Notes under the pieces: generated by a model
Database searches by the model: none
What the model was told of the DNA's origin: nothing
What the model saw: only the letters and a program-made list of their open reading frames with translations
Program-made: the position numbers and the translations under genes
Assembly: GCF_026625825.1 (NCBI RefSeq)
Contig: NZ_CP113065.1
Coordinates: 1,984,001 to 2,048,000, forward strand
Length of the DNA: 64,000 nucleotides
Reading direction: 5' to 3'
DNA from: Pseudoxanthomonas sp. SL93
GTDB lineage: Bacteria; Pseudomonadota; Gammaproteobacteria; Xanthomonadales; Xanthomonadaceae
In this document: in pieces, positions 24,572 to 33,400 of the stretch
Position numbering within the stretch: the stretch's first letter is position 1
Layout: each line of letters begins with the position of its first letter

Positions 24572-25373
24572 GGCTTTCTTCCAGCCAGCGGCGCCACGGC
24601 AGGGTCATGTCGCCCAGCGCGACGAAATCCCCGTTGAGCAGCGTGTCGCGGCGGTTGTAGCGGAACGACCGGCCATCGGGTGCCAGCAGCGCGCCGCCGG
24701 CCGCTTCCAGCACGCACTGCGCGGCCGCGGTGTCCCATTCGCTGGTCGGGCCGAAGCGGGGATACACGTCCAGCGTGCCTTCGGCGATGCGGCAGAACTT
24801 CAGCGAAGAACCCAGCGCGACTTCCTCGATGGCGCCCATGCGGTCGAGGAAGGCCTGCGTGCGCGCATCGCGGTGCGAGCGGCTGGCAGCCACTTTCAAC
24901 GTGCCGTTGGCGGGCGCGCGCGTGCGCAGCAGCGTGTCCACCTCGCCGACACGACGATAGGCGTTGCGACCCTGCCGGGCGTGCCAGGTCTCGCCGGTCA
25001 CCGGCGCATGCACCACACCGAAGATGGGTTCGTTGTGTTCGATCAGCGCGATGTTGACGGTGAACTCGCCGTTGCGCTTGATGAATTCCCGCGTGCCGTC
25101 CAGCGGATCCACCAGCCAGTAGGTCGGCCACTGGCTGCGCTCGCTCCAGGCGATGTCGGCGGCTTCCTCGGACAGTACCGGCCACTGCGGGGTCAGCCGC
25201 TGCAGGCCTTCGGCGATGACGCGGTGCGCGGCCAGGTCGGCGGCGGTCAGCGGACTGTCATCGCTCTTCTGGTGCACATCGAAAGCGTGTTCGTAGACGG
25301 CCATGATCGCCTGGCCCGCTTCGCGGGCAATGACGATGACGGCTTCGTGCAGGTCGGCGGTCATACGGCTCAT
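24534..25373 (-). CDS. cysQ: 3'(2'),5'-bisphosphate nucleotidase CysQ
   Basis: 279 aa, inositol monophosphatase superfamily. It removes the 3'-phosphate of PAP, the by-product of sulfate assimilation. Metal-site motifs are present: WPVLSEEAA (Glu), YWLVDPLDGTREFIKRNGEF and EWDTAAAQCVLEAAGG. It overlaps nudE upstream by 4 bp and mazG downstream, giving a tightly packed nudE-cysQ-mazG unit of nucleotide housekeeping enzymes. Confidence 0.94.
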   Translation of the reverse strand: MSRMTADLHEAVIVIAREAGQAIMAVYEHAFDVHQKSDDSPLTAADLAAHRVIAEGLQRLTPQWPVLSEEAADIAWSERSQWPTYWLVDPLDGTREFIKRNGEFTVNIALIEHNEPIFGVVHAPVTGETWHARQGRNAYRRVGEVDTLLRTRAPANGTLKVAASRSHRDARTQAFLDRMGAIEEVALGSSLKFCRIAEGTLDVYPRFGPTSEWDTAAAQCVLEAAGGALLAPDGRSFRYNRRDTLLNGDFVALGDMTLPWRRWLEESHDGTGHGYARQA

Positions 25374-25918
25374 CGATTACCTTGCAACCATTCGCGGGCA
25401 ATGAACAAAGCCGCCAGCGAACGACCCTCCGAAAAATCCTCGCGCAGCATCAGCTGGTCGAGGGCATCAATCTTCCACGGCACGACTTCCAACTCCTCGG
25501 GTTCGTCCCCGGGCAACCGCTCCGGGTACAGGTCTCTTGCCACCACCAGCCAGGACTGGTGGCTCATGTAGGTCGGCGCCAGGCTCAGGCTGCGCAGCAC
25601 GTCGATGCGGCGCGCGCCGAAACCGGCTTCCTCTTTCAGTTCGCGGTCGGCCGCCTCTTCGGGCGACTCGCCCGCGTCGATGCGGCCCTTCACCAGGCCG
25701 AGTTCGTAGCGGTGCACGCCAGCAGCGTATTCGCGCACCAGCAGCACGGTGTCGTCATCGATCATGGGCACCACGACCACCGCGCCATGGCCGGTGGACT
25801 TCAGGCGGTGGTAACGCCGGCGTTCCCCGTTGCTGAACTCCAGGTCCAGTTCCTCGACATGCCGGTCCGGGCCGTCGGCCCGCTCGGTGATGCCATGGAT
25901 GGTGGGTAGACGATTCAT
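25370..25918 (-). CDS. nudE: ADP compounds hydrolase NudE (Nudix)
   Basis: 182 aa from MNRLPTIHGITERAD. A full Nudix box, GRIDAGESPEEAADRELKEE followed by AGFG, lies near residue 80. It is preceded by the YELGLVKG element typical of NudE, which hydrolyses ADP-ribose, NADH and Ap3A. Co-transcribed with cysQ (ATGA-type overlap). Divergent from bioA across 74 bp. Confidence 0.92.
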   Translation of the reverse strand: MNRLPTIHGITERADGPDRHVEELDLEFSNGERRRYHRLKSTGHGAVVVVPMIDDDTVLLVREYAAGVHRYELGLVKGRIDAGESPEEAADRELKEEAGFGARRIDVLRSLSLAPTYMSHQSWLVVARDLYPERLPGDEPEELEVVPWKIDALDQLMLREDFSEGRSLAALFIAREWLQGNR

Positions 25919-25980
25919 GCCGCGCCGCCAACGCCCGGCACCCGGCACGAGACACGGGGACGACAGGGGGCGGTGGCCGA

Positions 25981-25986
25981 TATCAT
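25981..25986 (+). promoter_or_regulatory. Candidate -10 element for a leaderless bioA transcript
   Basis: TATCAT ends 6 nt before the bioA ATG, the gap being GGGGGG. It matches the TANNNT pattern of -10 elements that drive leaderless messages. The purine run abuts the ATG and is too near for a normal Shine-Dalgarno. No good -35 is visible. Confidence 0.35.
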
Positions 25987-25992
25987 GGGGGG

Positions 25993-27387
25993 ATGCGACA
26001 GACGAATCATCAAGTGGGAATGCTAACAGAGGCGGACGACTGGCGTGTCCGGGATTTGTCGGTGGTCTGGCACCCGTGTACCCAGATGCGGGAGCATCCC
26101 GACACCCTGCCCCTGGTGCCGATCGCACGGGGCGAAGGCGCCTGGCTGATCGGCCACGACGGCAGGCGCTACCTGGATGCGGTCAGCAGCTGGTGGACCA
26201 ACCTGTTCGGCCACGCCGAACCGCGCATCGCCGCCGCCATCGGCGCGCAGGCGATGCAGCTGGAACAGGTGATGCTGGCCGGCTTCACCCATGCGCCGGC
26301 GGTGGAACTGGCCGAGCGCCTGCTGGCGATCGCACCGCGCCAGTCCGATCGCGCGCCGCTGGCCAAGGTCTTCTACGCGGACAACGGATCGGCCGGCGTG
26401 GAAGTGGCGCTGAAGATGGCGTTCCACTGGTTCCACAACCGCGGCGAACACCGCCGTACCCGCTTCATCGCGCTGGAGAACGGCTACCACGGGGAGACGC
26501 TCGGCGCGCTGGCGGTGGGCGACATCCCGCTGTACCGCCGCGTCTATGCCCCGTTGCTGGCCGAGGCCCTGTTCGCCCCATCACCGGATGCCTACCTGGC
26601 CCGCCCCGGCGAGTCCGCCGCCGACTGCGCAGCGCGCGCAGCCGATGCCCTGGCGGCGTTGCTGGAACGGCATGCCGGGGAAGTCTGCGCGGTGATCGTC
26701 GAACCCCGCGTGCAGTGCGCCGGCGGCATGCGCATGCACCATCCCGACTATCTGGCGCGCGTGCGTGAACTGTGCGATGCCAGTGGCGCGTTCCTGATCG
26801 CCGACGAGATCGCGGTCGGCTTCGGCCGCACCGGCACGCTGTTCGCCAGCGAATCCTCGGGCGTGATGCCCGACCTGCTGTGCCTGTCGAAGGGACTCAC
26901 TGGCGGCTTCCTGCCGTTGGCCGCGGTGCTGGCGACGCAGGCGATCTACGACGGCTTCCTGGACGATTCACGGGAGCGCGCGTTCCTGCATTCGCACAGC
27001 TACACCGGCAATCCGCTGGCATGCGCGGCGGCGCTGGCGTCGCTGCAGGTGTTCCGCGATGACGACATCCTCACCCGCAACCGCGCCACCGCCGCCGCGA
27101 TGACAGCACTGGCCGAACCGCTGTCGCAGCACCGGCATGTGGCCGACGTTCGGCAGGCCGGCATGATGCTGGCCTTCGAACTGACCGAGGGCGGCAACAA
27201 GGCCACCCCGTTCCCCGCCGCCTCGCGCATCGGCCTGAAGGCCTACCGCGCCGCGCTGGCCCGGGGCGTCGTACTGCGCCCGCTGGGTGACGTGCTGTAC
27301 TGGATGCCGCCGTACTGCGTGGATGCGGAACAGCTGCAACTGTTGGCCGACGTCACCCGGGCCGCCATCGACGAGGCGACGGCATGA
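25993..27387 (+). CDS. bioA: Adenosylmethionine-8-amino-7-oxononanoate aminotransferase BioA
   Basis: 464 aa, class III PLP-dependent aminotransferase that converts KAPA to DAPA in biotin synthesis with SAM as amino donor. Lys300 in CLSKGLTGGFLPLAAVLAT is the expected PLP lysine. YADNGSAGVEVALKMAFHWF and the Asp of LIADEIAVGFGRTG complete the cofactor site. HPCTQM near the N-terminus is a BioA hallmark. A later ATG (26020, MLTEADDW) could be the true start and would bring the length nearer to E. coli (429 aa). No other bio gene is adjacent. Confidence 0.93.
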   Translation: MRQTNHQVGMLTEADDWRVRDLSVVWHPCTQMREHPDTLPLVPIARGEGAWLIGHDGRRYLDAVSSWWTNLFGHAEPRIAAAIGAQAMQLEQVMLAGFTHAPAVELAERLLAIAPRQSDRAPLAKVFYADNGSAGVEVALKMAFHWFHNRGEHRRTRFIALENGYHGETLGALAVGDIPLYRRVYAPLLAEALFAPSPDAYLARPGESAADCAARAADALAALLERHAGEVCAVIVEPRVQCAGGMRMHHPDYLARVRELCDASGAFLIADEIAVGFGRTGTLFASESSGVMPDLLCLSKGLTGGFLPLAAVLATQAIYDGFLDDSRERAFLHSHSYTGNPLACAAALASLQVFRDDDILTRNRATAAAMTALAEPLSQHRHVADVRQAGMMLAFELTEGGNKATPFPAASRIGLKAYRAALARGVVLRPLGDVLYWMPPYCVDAEQLQLLADVTRAAIDEATA

Positions 27388-27421
27388 ATCCGGTCGCCCC
27401 CGCACACCCGCGAGGTTTCCC

Positions 27422-28156
27422 ATGCGCCTGACCCGCAGTTACGTGGACATGCCGCTAGCGGTCGGCGGCACCGTCGTGTTGCCGGAATCCACCGCGAACC
27501 ACCTCTCCCGCGTGCTGCGCCTGCGCGAAGGCGACCCGTGCGTGCTGTTCAACGGGGACGGGCACGACCATCCCGCGCGCATCGCCACCGTCGGCAAGCG
27601 CGAAGTGACGGCCGACATCCTGTCGTCTCATCCGGTGGACAACGAGTCGCCGCTGCACATCACCCTGCTCCAGGGCATCGCACGCGGCGAGAAGATGGAC
27701 CTGATCCTGCAGAAGGCGACGGAGCTCGGCGTCGCCGCCGTGGTGCCTGTCATCGCGGAGCGTACCGAAGTGAAGCTGGATGCCGAGCGCACGGAGAAGC
27801 GGCTTGCGCATTGGCGCAACGTCATCACCTCCGCCTGCGAACAGAGCGGCCGCGCGATCGTGCCGGTGCTGTCAACGCCGTGCGCGCTGGACGAGGCCGC
27901 TCGGGGCCAGGCAAAGGAGGACACCGCCCTGCTGACGCTGGACCCGCAAGGCGAAGCGTCGCTGGGCACTGTCAGCATCGATGGCGGGCGCGCGGTGATC
28001 GCGATTGGTCCGGAGGGAGGCTGGTCGCCGCGTGATCGCGAAACGCTGCGCCAGGCCGGGTTCACTGGCCTACGCCTGGGTCCGCGCATCCTGCGCACGG
28101 AAACCGCCGGCCTGGCGGCCATCGCGGCGCTGCAGTCCCGCTTCGGGGATCTCTAG
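27422..28156 (+). CDS. rsmE: 16S rRNA (uracil1498-N3)-methyltransferase RsmE
   Basis: 244 aa from MRLTRSYVDMPL with GAGG 6 nt upstream. A SPOUT-class methyltransferase with the deep trefoil knot near the C-terminus (VIAIGPEGGWSPRDRETLRQ and LGPRILRTETAGLAAI) and an N-terminal PUA-like domain (NHLSRVLRLREGD). It methylates U1498 of 16S rRNA. Follows bioA by 34 bp on the same strand. Confidence 0.95.
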   Translation: MRLTRSYVDMPLAVGGTVVLPESTANHLSRVLRLREGDPCVLFNGDGHDHPARIATVGKREVTADILSSHPVDNESPLHITLLQGIARGEKMDLILQKATELGVAAVVPVIAERTEVKLDAERTEKRLAHWRNVITSACEQSGRAIVPVLSTPCALDEAARGQAKEDTALLTLDPQGEASLGTVSIDGGRAVIAIGPEGGWSPRDRETLRQAGFTGLRLGPRILRTETAGLAAIAALQSRFGDL

Positions 28157-28205
28157 GCCGGCCCGGACGGTTCGGCCTGGCGCAGGTACGTTTTTCCCTG
28201 CCGGC

Positions 28206-28574
28206 TCAACGCCAGTTGGAGAGTTCCGCCTGGGTGATGCGGCCATCCCGGTTGCTGTCCACCAGGCGGAATTCGCTGTGCAGCGCGTGGCTTTCCGGAA
28301 TCTCCGCGCGCACCAGCACGCCGTCGCCATTGGTATCGAGATCGGCGACCGTGGCGCGGTAGTGCGAGGCATTGTTCAAGGTCTGCGACTGGCCCCACGT
28401 CACCGTGACTGGTCCCGTGCCGGCCTGCAGCTGCGTGCTGCCGCCATTCAAGCGGGCCTCGGTGCTGCTCTGGTAGGTGATAGCGTTCTGCGACACCGGC
28501 GCGGTCTCGACGGTCTGCGCATGCGCCAGCGGCGCAGCGGCAAGCAGGGCGATCAGGATCATCGGCTTGTTCAT
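28206..28574 (-). CDS. Secreted EF-hand protein
   Basis: 122 aa. Signal peptide about 1-19 (ending AHAQ). Two calcium-binding EF-hand loops lie in the C-terminal half, ADLDTNGDGVLVRAEI and RLVDSNRDGRITQAEL, with canonical Asp/Asn at positions 1, 3 and 5, Gly at 6 and Glu at 12. The intervening region is unassigned. A strong AGGAGGAA ribosome binding site precedes the ATG. Similar small EF-hand proteins are common in Xanthomonadaceae; the role is unknown. Convergent with rsmE and downstream of chpC. Confidence 0.85.
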   Translation of the reverse strand: MNKPMILIALLAAAPLAHAQTVETAPVSQNAITYQSSTEARLNGGSTQLQAGTGPVTVTWGQSQTLNNASHYRATVADLDTNGDGVLVRAEIPESHALHSEFRLVDSNRDGRITQAELSNWR

Positions 28575-28707
28575 GGCTTCCTCCTCGTTGCGGCGATGAC
28601 GTTGCCGTGGTTCAGCCGAATCGACGGTGAATGCGCACGAGGCGTCGCGCCAAAGGTTCAGCCAGGTCGATGGCCCGTGAAAGCCACCTGCAGGGCGCGA
28701 ACGCCGC

Positions 28708-29178
28708 TCAGGCGGCCTGCGCCAGGGCGTTGTCGATCATCGTTTCGACCGTCTCCAGGTCCGGCAGCACGGCAGCCTCGTCACCGAGCAGCACGCGCAC
28801 CTTCACCCCGACCGGCAGGTCTTCCTCGGTCGCGTCGGCCAGCAGGCCGTCGCGTGGCACCGACACCAGGCGCGGGAACGACGGCGTCAGCAGTGCGAAA
28901 TAAGGACGATCCTTGTTGCCGCTGAGCGCCTTCAACACCACGATCTTGCTGTTCAATGCAATGGCGTCGGAGGTGTTGCCGGTCAGCCGGCCGAACGCGA
29001 CCAGCGGCACCGCGCGGCCGTGCCAGTCGATCTGGCCGGGCAGCCAGTCGGGCATCCCGGCAATGGGCTCCACCGGCGCGCGGGTCAGCACTTCGGCGAC
29101 CGTGGCGTTGGGCAGCAGCAGCCGGTGTTCACCGGCCTGGATAAGGACGCCGCGGATTTCGTCGTTGGAATGGGCCAT
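28708..29178 (-). CDS. chpC: CheW-like protein ChpC of the Pil-Chp system
   Basis: 156 aa, a single CheW domain (about 8-145). Core pieces are GVLIQAGEHRLLLPNATVAEVL and PDWLPGQIDWHGRAVPLVAF. It would couple an additional receptor or partner to the ChpA kinase. Last gene of the operon, 10 bp after chpB, as in Pseudomonas and Xylella chp clusters. The assignment to ChpC rests on position and domain. Confidence 0.85.
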   Translation of the reverse strand: MAHSNDEIRGVLIQAGEHRLLLPNATVAEVLTRAPVEPIAGMPDWLPGQIDWHGRAVPLVAFGRLTGNTSDAIALNSKIVVLKALSGNKDRPYFALLTPSFPRLVSVPRDGLLADATEEDLPVGVKVRVLLGDEAAVLPDLETVETMIDNALAQAA

Positions 29179-29188
29179 CGTATGTTCC

Positions 29189-30406
29189 TCAGAACCAGCG
29201 GTCGGTCAGTCGTTGGGCGAGCTGCGCGGGCGAACCCAGGTCGCAGCCACGGGCGGCCAGCGCCTTGGGCGCGGCCGGGTCGTAGCAGCCGTCCTGCGAC
29301 TGCCCCATGACCAGCGCACCCTGCGTCGCCAGCGTTGCGGATGAATCGACCAGCGCGGTATCGCTGCCGCTGAGCAGCAGCACCGCGCTGTCCTTGGGCG
29401 GCAACTGCGCGATGACGCCGCTGATGACCGCGCCGGGGCGGAAGCTGACCACGCCGGCGTCCACCATCGGCACCACGTCACCGGGCATCACGTAGATGGT
29501 GCCCGCATCGGCCGGCGTACCGGCTTCGGCCAACGCCACCGGCATGTGCGCGATGCGCGCCATCTGCCTGACCAGGTTGTCGTAGCGGCCGCCATCCAGG
29601 CGCAGGTGCACCAGCACGGGCTTGGGGAAACCTTCCGGCAGTTCGATCAGCAGCTTGCGCACCGCATCGGGTCCCCCGATGCCGGCAAACACCAGCACAG
29701 CGCCCTGCACGCGCGCGGCGGCCGCGCTGCCCACCGGCTCCAGGTCCATCAGCGACAGTTCGACTTTCGCCTTGGGCATTTCCGGCGGCGTGGCGACGGC
29801 GGACTCGACCGGCAGGTCGGTCAAGGGTGGCGGGACCGGCGCAGGCGGCGCGGCATTGCGCAGCCACTGGTCGACATCCACCACCTGGTCGGCCGTGGCC
29901 TGAGGCACGCCACCGGTGAAGGCGAAATCATCGCGGGGCAGGTCCAGCGCGAGGTCAGCGGCTTCGTCCAGGTGCAGGCCGATCTCGGCCCCTTCGTGCA
30001 GCTGCGCGGGCGTCACCGGCAGGCCGGGTTCGAGCTGCAGCGTCACTTCTTCTTCGCGGCCGGGCGGCAGCACGTCCTGATGGCCATGCAGCTTGGCTGA
30101 CAGGTGGCGCGCCCAGCGCTGGGCTTCCCACCCCTGCCGGCGCGCGGCCAGCTCGGCCTCGTCATAGATCACCGCCACCGCGGGGTCGTGCAGCACGTCG
30201 TCGAAACGCTCCAGGCTGTCCTCGATGGCAGGCTCCAGCGCGACCAGCACCACCTGCGGCGCGCTGTTGCCCAGCGTGGCGCCGTCCAGGCTGTTGGGGT
30301 CGTCTTCCAGCACGATCTCCGCACCGGCTTCGTGCAACGCCACGCGCAGGCGCTCGCGCGCTTCACCCGGACGTGCCAGCAGGGCTACGCGTTTGGTTTC
30401 ACTCAC
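29189..30406 (-). CDS. chpB: CheB-like protein ChpB, catalytic motifs diverged
   Basis: 405 aa from a GTG at 30406 that overlaps the chpA stop by 8 bp (GTGAGTGA). The C-terminal half (about 240-405) aligns in outline with the CheB methylesterase domain, including GGPDAVRKLLIELPEGFPKPVLV. The usual nucleophile motif (IGASTGGP) is replaced by FAGIGGPDAV with no Ser. The QHM histidine region reads VHLRLDGG. The terminal TGMGxDG segment reads LSGSDTALVDS. The N-terminal receiver-like part lacks a clear phosphoacceptor site, and an acidic Pro-rich linker follows. It may be a structural or regulatory remnant of ChpB rather than an active methylesterase. Confidence 0.78.
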   Translation of the reverse strand: MSETKRVALLARPGEARERLRVALHEAGAEIVLEDDPNSLDGATLGNSAPQVVLVALEPAIEDSLERFDDVLHDPAVAVIYDEAELAARRQGWEAQRWARHLSAKLHGHQDVLPPGREEEVTLQLEPGLPVTPAQLHEGAEIGLHLDEAADLALDLPRDDFAFTGGVPQATADQVVDVDQWLRNAAPPAPVPPPLTDLPVESAVATPPEMPKAKVELSLMDLEPVGSAAAARVQGAVLVFAGIGGPDAVRKLLIELPEGFPKPVLVHLRLDGGRYDNLVRQMARIAHMPVALAEAGTPADAGTIYVMPGDVVPMVDAGVVSFRPGAVISGVIAQLPPKDSAVLLLSGSDTALVDSSATLATQGALVMGQSQDGCYDPAAPKALAARGCDLGSPAQLAQRLTDRWF

Positions 30407-33400
30407 GGACACGGGCGATTCCCAGCAGGTCGTACACATTGCGCATCAGATCGAGTTCCTGGTACGGCTTGCCCAGGTAACGCTGCACGCCGATATCGAA
30501 GGCGCGCTGACGATGCTTGTCGCCGGTACGCGAGGTGATCATCACGATGGGCACGTCTTTGAAGCGTGGATCGGCCTTCATCGCGGTGGCCAGCTCGTAA
30601 CCGTCCATGCGCGGCATTTCGATGTCGAGCAGCATCAGGTCGGGCACGCGGTCTTCCAGGCGCTCCAGGGCTTCGACGCCATCGCGCGCGGCGCTGACTT
30701 CGAAGTTGTGGCGTTCCAGCACGCGACTGGTCACCTTGCGCATGGTCAGCGAGTCGTCCACCACCATCACCAGCGGCACGCGGCGCTGTTCGGCGGTCGT
30801 GACCTGCTGCGTGGCTTCCTGCGGCTGGGCCAGGTGGCGACGCACCAGCGGCGCGGCATCCAGGATGACCACCACGCTGCCGTCGCCGGTGATCGTGGCG
30901 CCGTAGATGCCCGGAATGGAGGCGATCTGCGGGCCGACCGGCTTGACCACGATTTCGCGGTTGCCCAGCACCTGGTCCACGGCCACGGCGGCGCGCAGTT
31001 CACCGGCGCGCACCAGCAACAGCGGCACCTGCGCCTGGCCTTCGGCCTTGGCGGGACTGTGGCCCACCAGGTGGCCGAGGTTGTACAGCGGATAGTCTTC
31101 GCCGGCGTAGTGGTAGACACCGGCGCCGGCCTCGAAGCGCGCATGGCTGATGCGGCCGATACCGCTGACCGCCGCCACCGGCACCGCGAACTGCGCTTCG
31201 CCGATCTGCACGAACACGGCCTGCGTCACCGCCAGCGTCTGCGGCAGGCGCAGCGTGAAGGTGGCGCCCTTGCCCGGCGTGGAACGGATGTCGAGCGTGC
31301 CGCCCAGCTGGCGCACTTCGTTGTAGACCACGTCCATGCCCACGCCACGGCCGGCCAGCTGGCTGACCTGGTCGTAGGTGCTGAAGCCGGACTCCAGGAT
31401 CAGGCGATCGAGGTCGGCATCGGCCAGCACCACGCCCGGCTGGATCAGGCCGCGCTGCTCGGCGCGGCGACGGATCGCTTCGCGATTCAGGCCGGCGCCG
31501 TCGTCGGTGACTTCCAGCACCATTTCCGAACCTTCGCGGCGCAGCGTGACCTGCACCTTGCCTTCTTCCGCCTTGCCCGCCTTGCGGCGTTCCTTCGGCG
31601 TTTCCAGGCCGTGCGCCACGGAGTTGCGCAGCAGGTGCTCCAGCGGCGCGGTCATGCGCTCCAGCACGTTGCGGTCCATTTCACCGTGGGTGCCGGACAG
31701 CTGCAGGTTGACCTGCTTGTGCGTATCGGTGGCGGCCTGGCGCAGCACGCGGCGCAGGCGCGGCACGATGCCTTCGAACGGCACCATGCGCGCACGCATC
31801 AGGCCGTCCTGCAACTCCGAACTCACGCGCGACTGCTGCTGCAGCAGGCTGTCGTACTGGCGCGCCAGGTCGTCCAGCACGCCCTGCAGGCCGCTGATGT
31901 CGGCGGCCGATTCGGCGAGCGCGCGACTGAGCTGCTGCAGCGTGGAGAAGCGGTCCAGTTCCAGCGGATCGAACGTGGGGTCCTGCTTCTCGTGCTCGCG
32001 CTGGTAGCGGGCGACGATCTGCGCCTCGGTTTCCAGGTCCAGACGGCGCAGCTGGTCATGCAGACGGATGTTGGTGCGGTCCAGTTCGGACATCGCGCCG
32101 CGGAACGCACCCAGCTGCTGTTCCAGGCGGGCGCGGTAGATGGCCACTTCGCCGGCGTGGTTGACCAGGCGGTCGAGCAGGTCGGCGCGCACGCGTACCT
32201 GTTCCTGCTGGCCCTGCGGGAAGAACTCTTCTTCCACCGGCGCGGTGAACTCGGTCTCGATGGGCGCGGACAGCGGCGCCAGTTCGACCGGTACAACGGG
32301 TTCCGTGGAGGCGGCAGGGGCGGCCGGCAGTTCGATGCCGCGGGCACGGGCATTGAACTCGGCGATCATGCCGTCCGGCACCTTGACGGCGCGGCGTGCG
32401 GTGACGCGGGCGAGCTGCCCGTGCAGTGCGTCGAAACCACGTTCGAGCAGCTGGATCGCCGGGCGGTCCATTTCGGTGCGCTGGCCGGCGATGGATTCCA
32501 GCATCGATTCGATGGCGTGGCCCAGGTCGCCGACGGCATGGATGCCCGCCATGCGCGCGCCACCCTTCAAGGTGTGCAGGTCGCGCTGCAGGCTGGTGAT
32601 CAGTGCGCGGTCCTCGGGCGTGTCGCGCAGCTTGGCGAGCAGGTCGTCGGAGTGGTCGAGCAGGTCGTTGCCTTCCTCGATGAAGATCTCGACGAGCTCC
32701 AGGTCGAGCCCGGTCACGTCAAGGGCATCTTCCGGCTCCGGCATGTCGGCAGGCGGTGCGCTGGTCACGGCAGGCTCCTCGGCTTCGGCGGAGGCGACGA
32801 CTTCGGGCGCGGCCTCGTCGGCGGAGTCCGCCGGGACGACAGCGATGTCTTGCTCGGTGGCGTCTTCCACGGCCGCCACGTCTGCCGCGATATCCGCGAC
32901 GTCGGCCGCATCTTCTTCGCTGGCGACAAGTTCTTCCGCCGTGACCGCGTCGTCGACGATGGCGTCCTCGACGGACGCGTCCTCCACCGAGGCATCGGCT
33001 TCCGATCCGGCCTGCTCGACAACTTCTTCCGTGGCTTCGGCCGTCGCCAGCTCGATCTCTTCGATGGCGTCGCCCACGTCGTCGCTCGCCACCGCTTCGT
33101 CGGGCAGCACGGTGTCCGCTGCGGTTGCCTCCACCTCCGGAACCGGCACGACGGTGTCCGTCGGCGTGTCGATGGCGTCCTCGCCGGCAACGGCGTCGCC
33201 GGCAGCCAGTTCAGGCATGTTGTCTTCGACCGCGAGCGTGTCGACAGGGGCCGGATCCACGTCTGCGGCGGTCGCTTCTTCTTCCAGCGACAGCGCGTCG
33301 TCGGTGGCATCGGTGGCGACCACGATCTCTTCGATCTCCGTCGCTTCGACCAGCACGGCACCGTCGTCGACGGTTGCTTCAAGGGTGTCGGTCGATTCGA

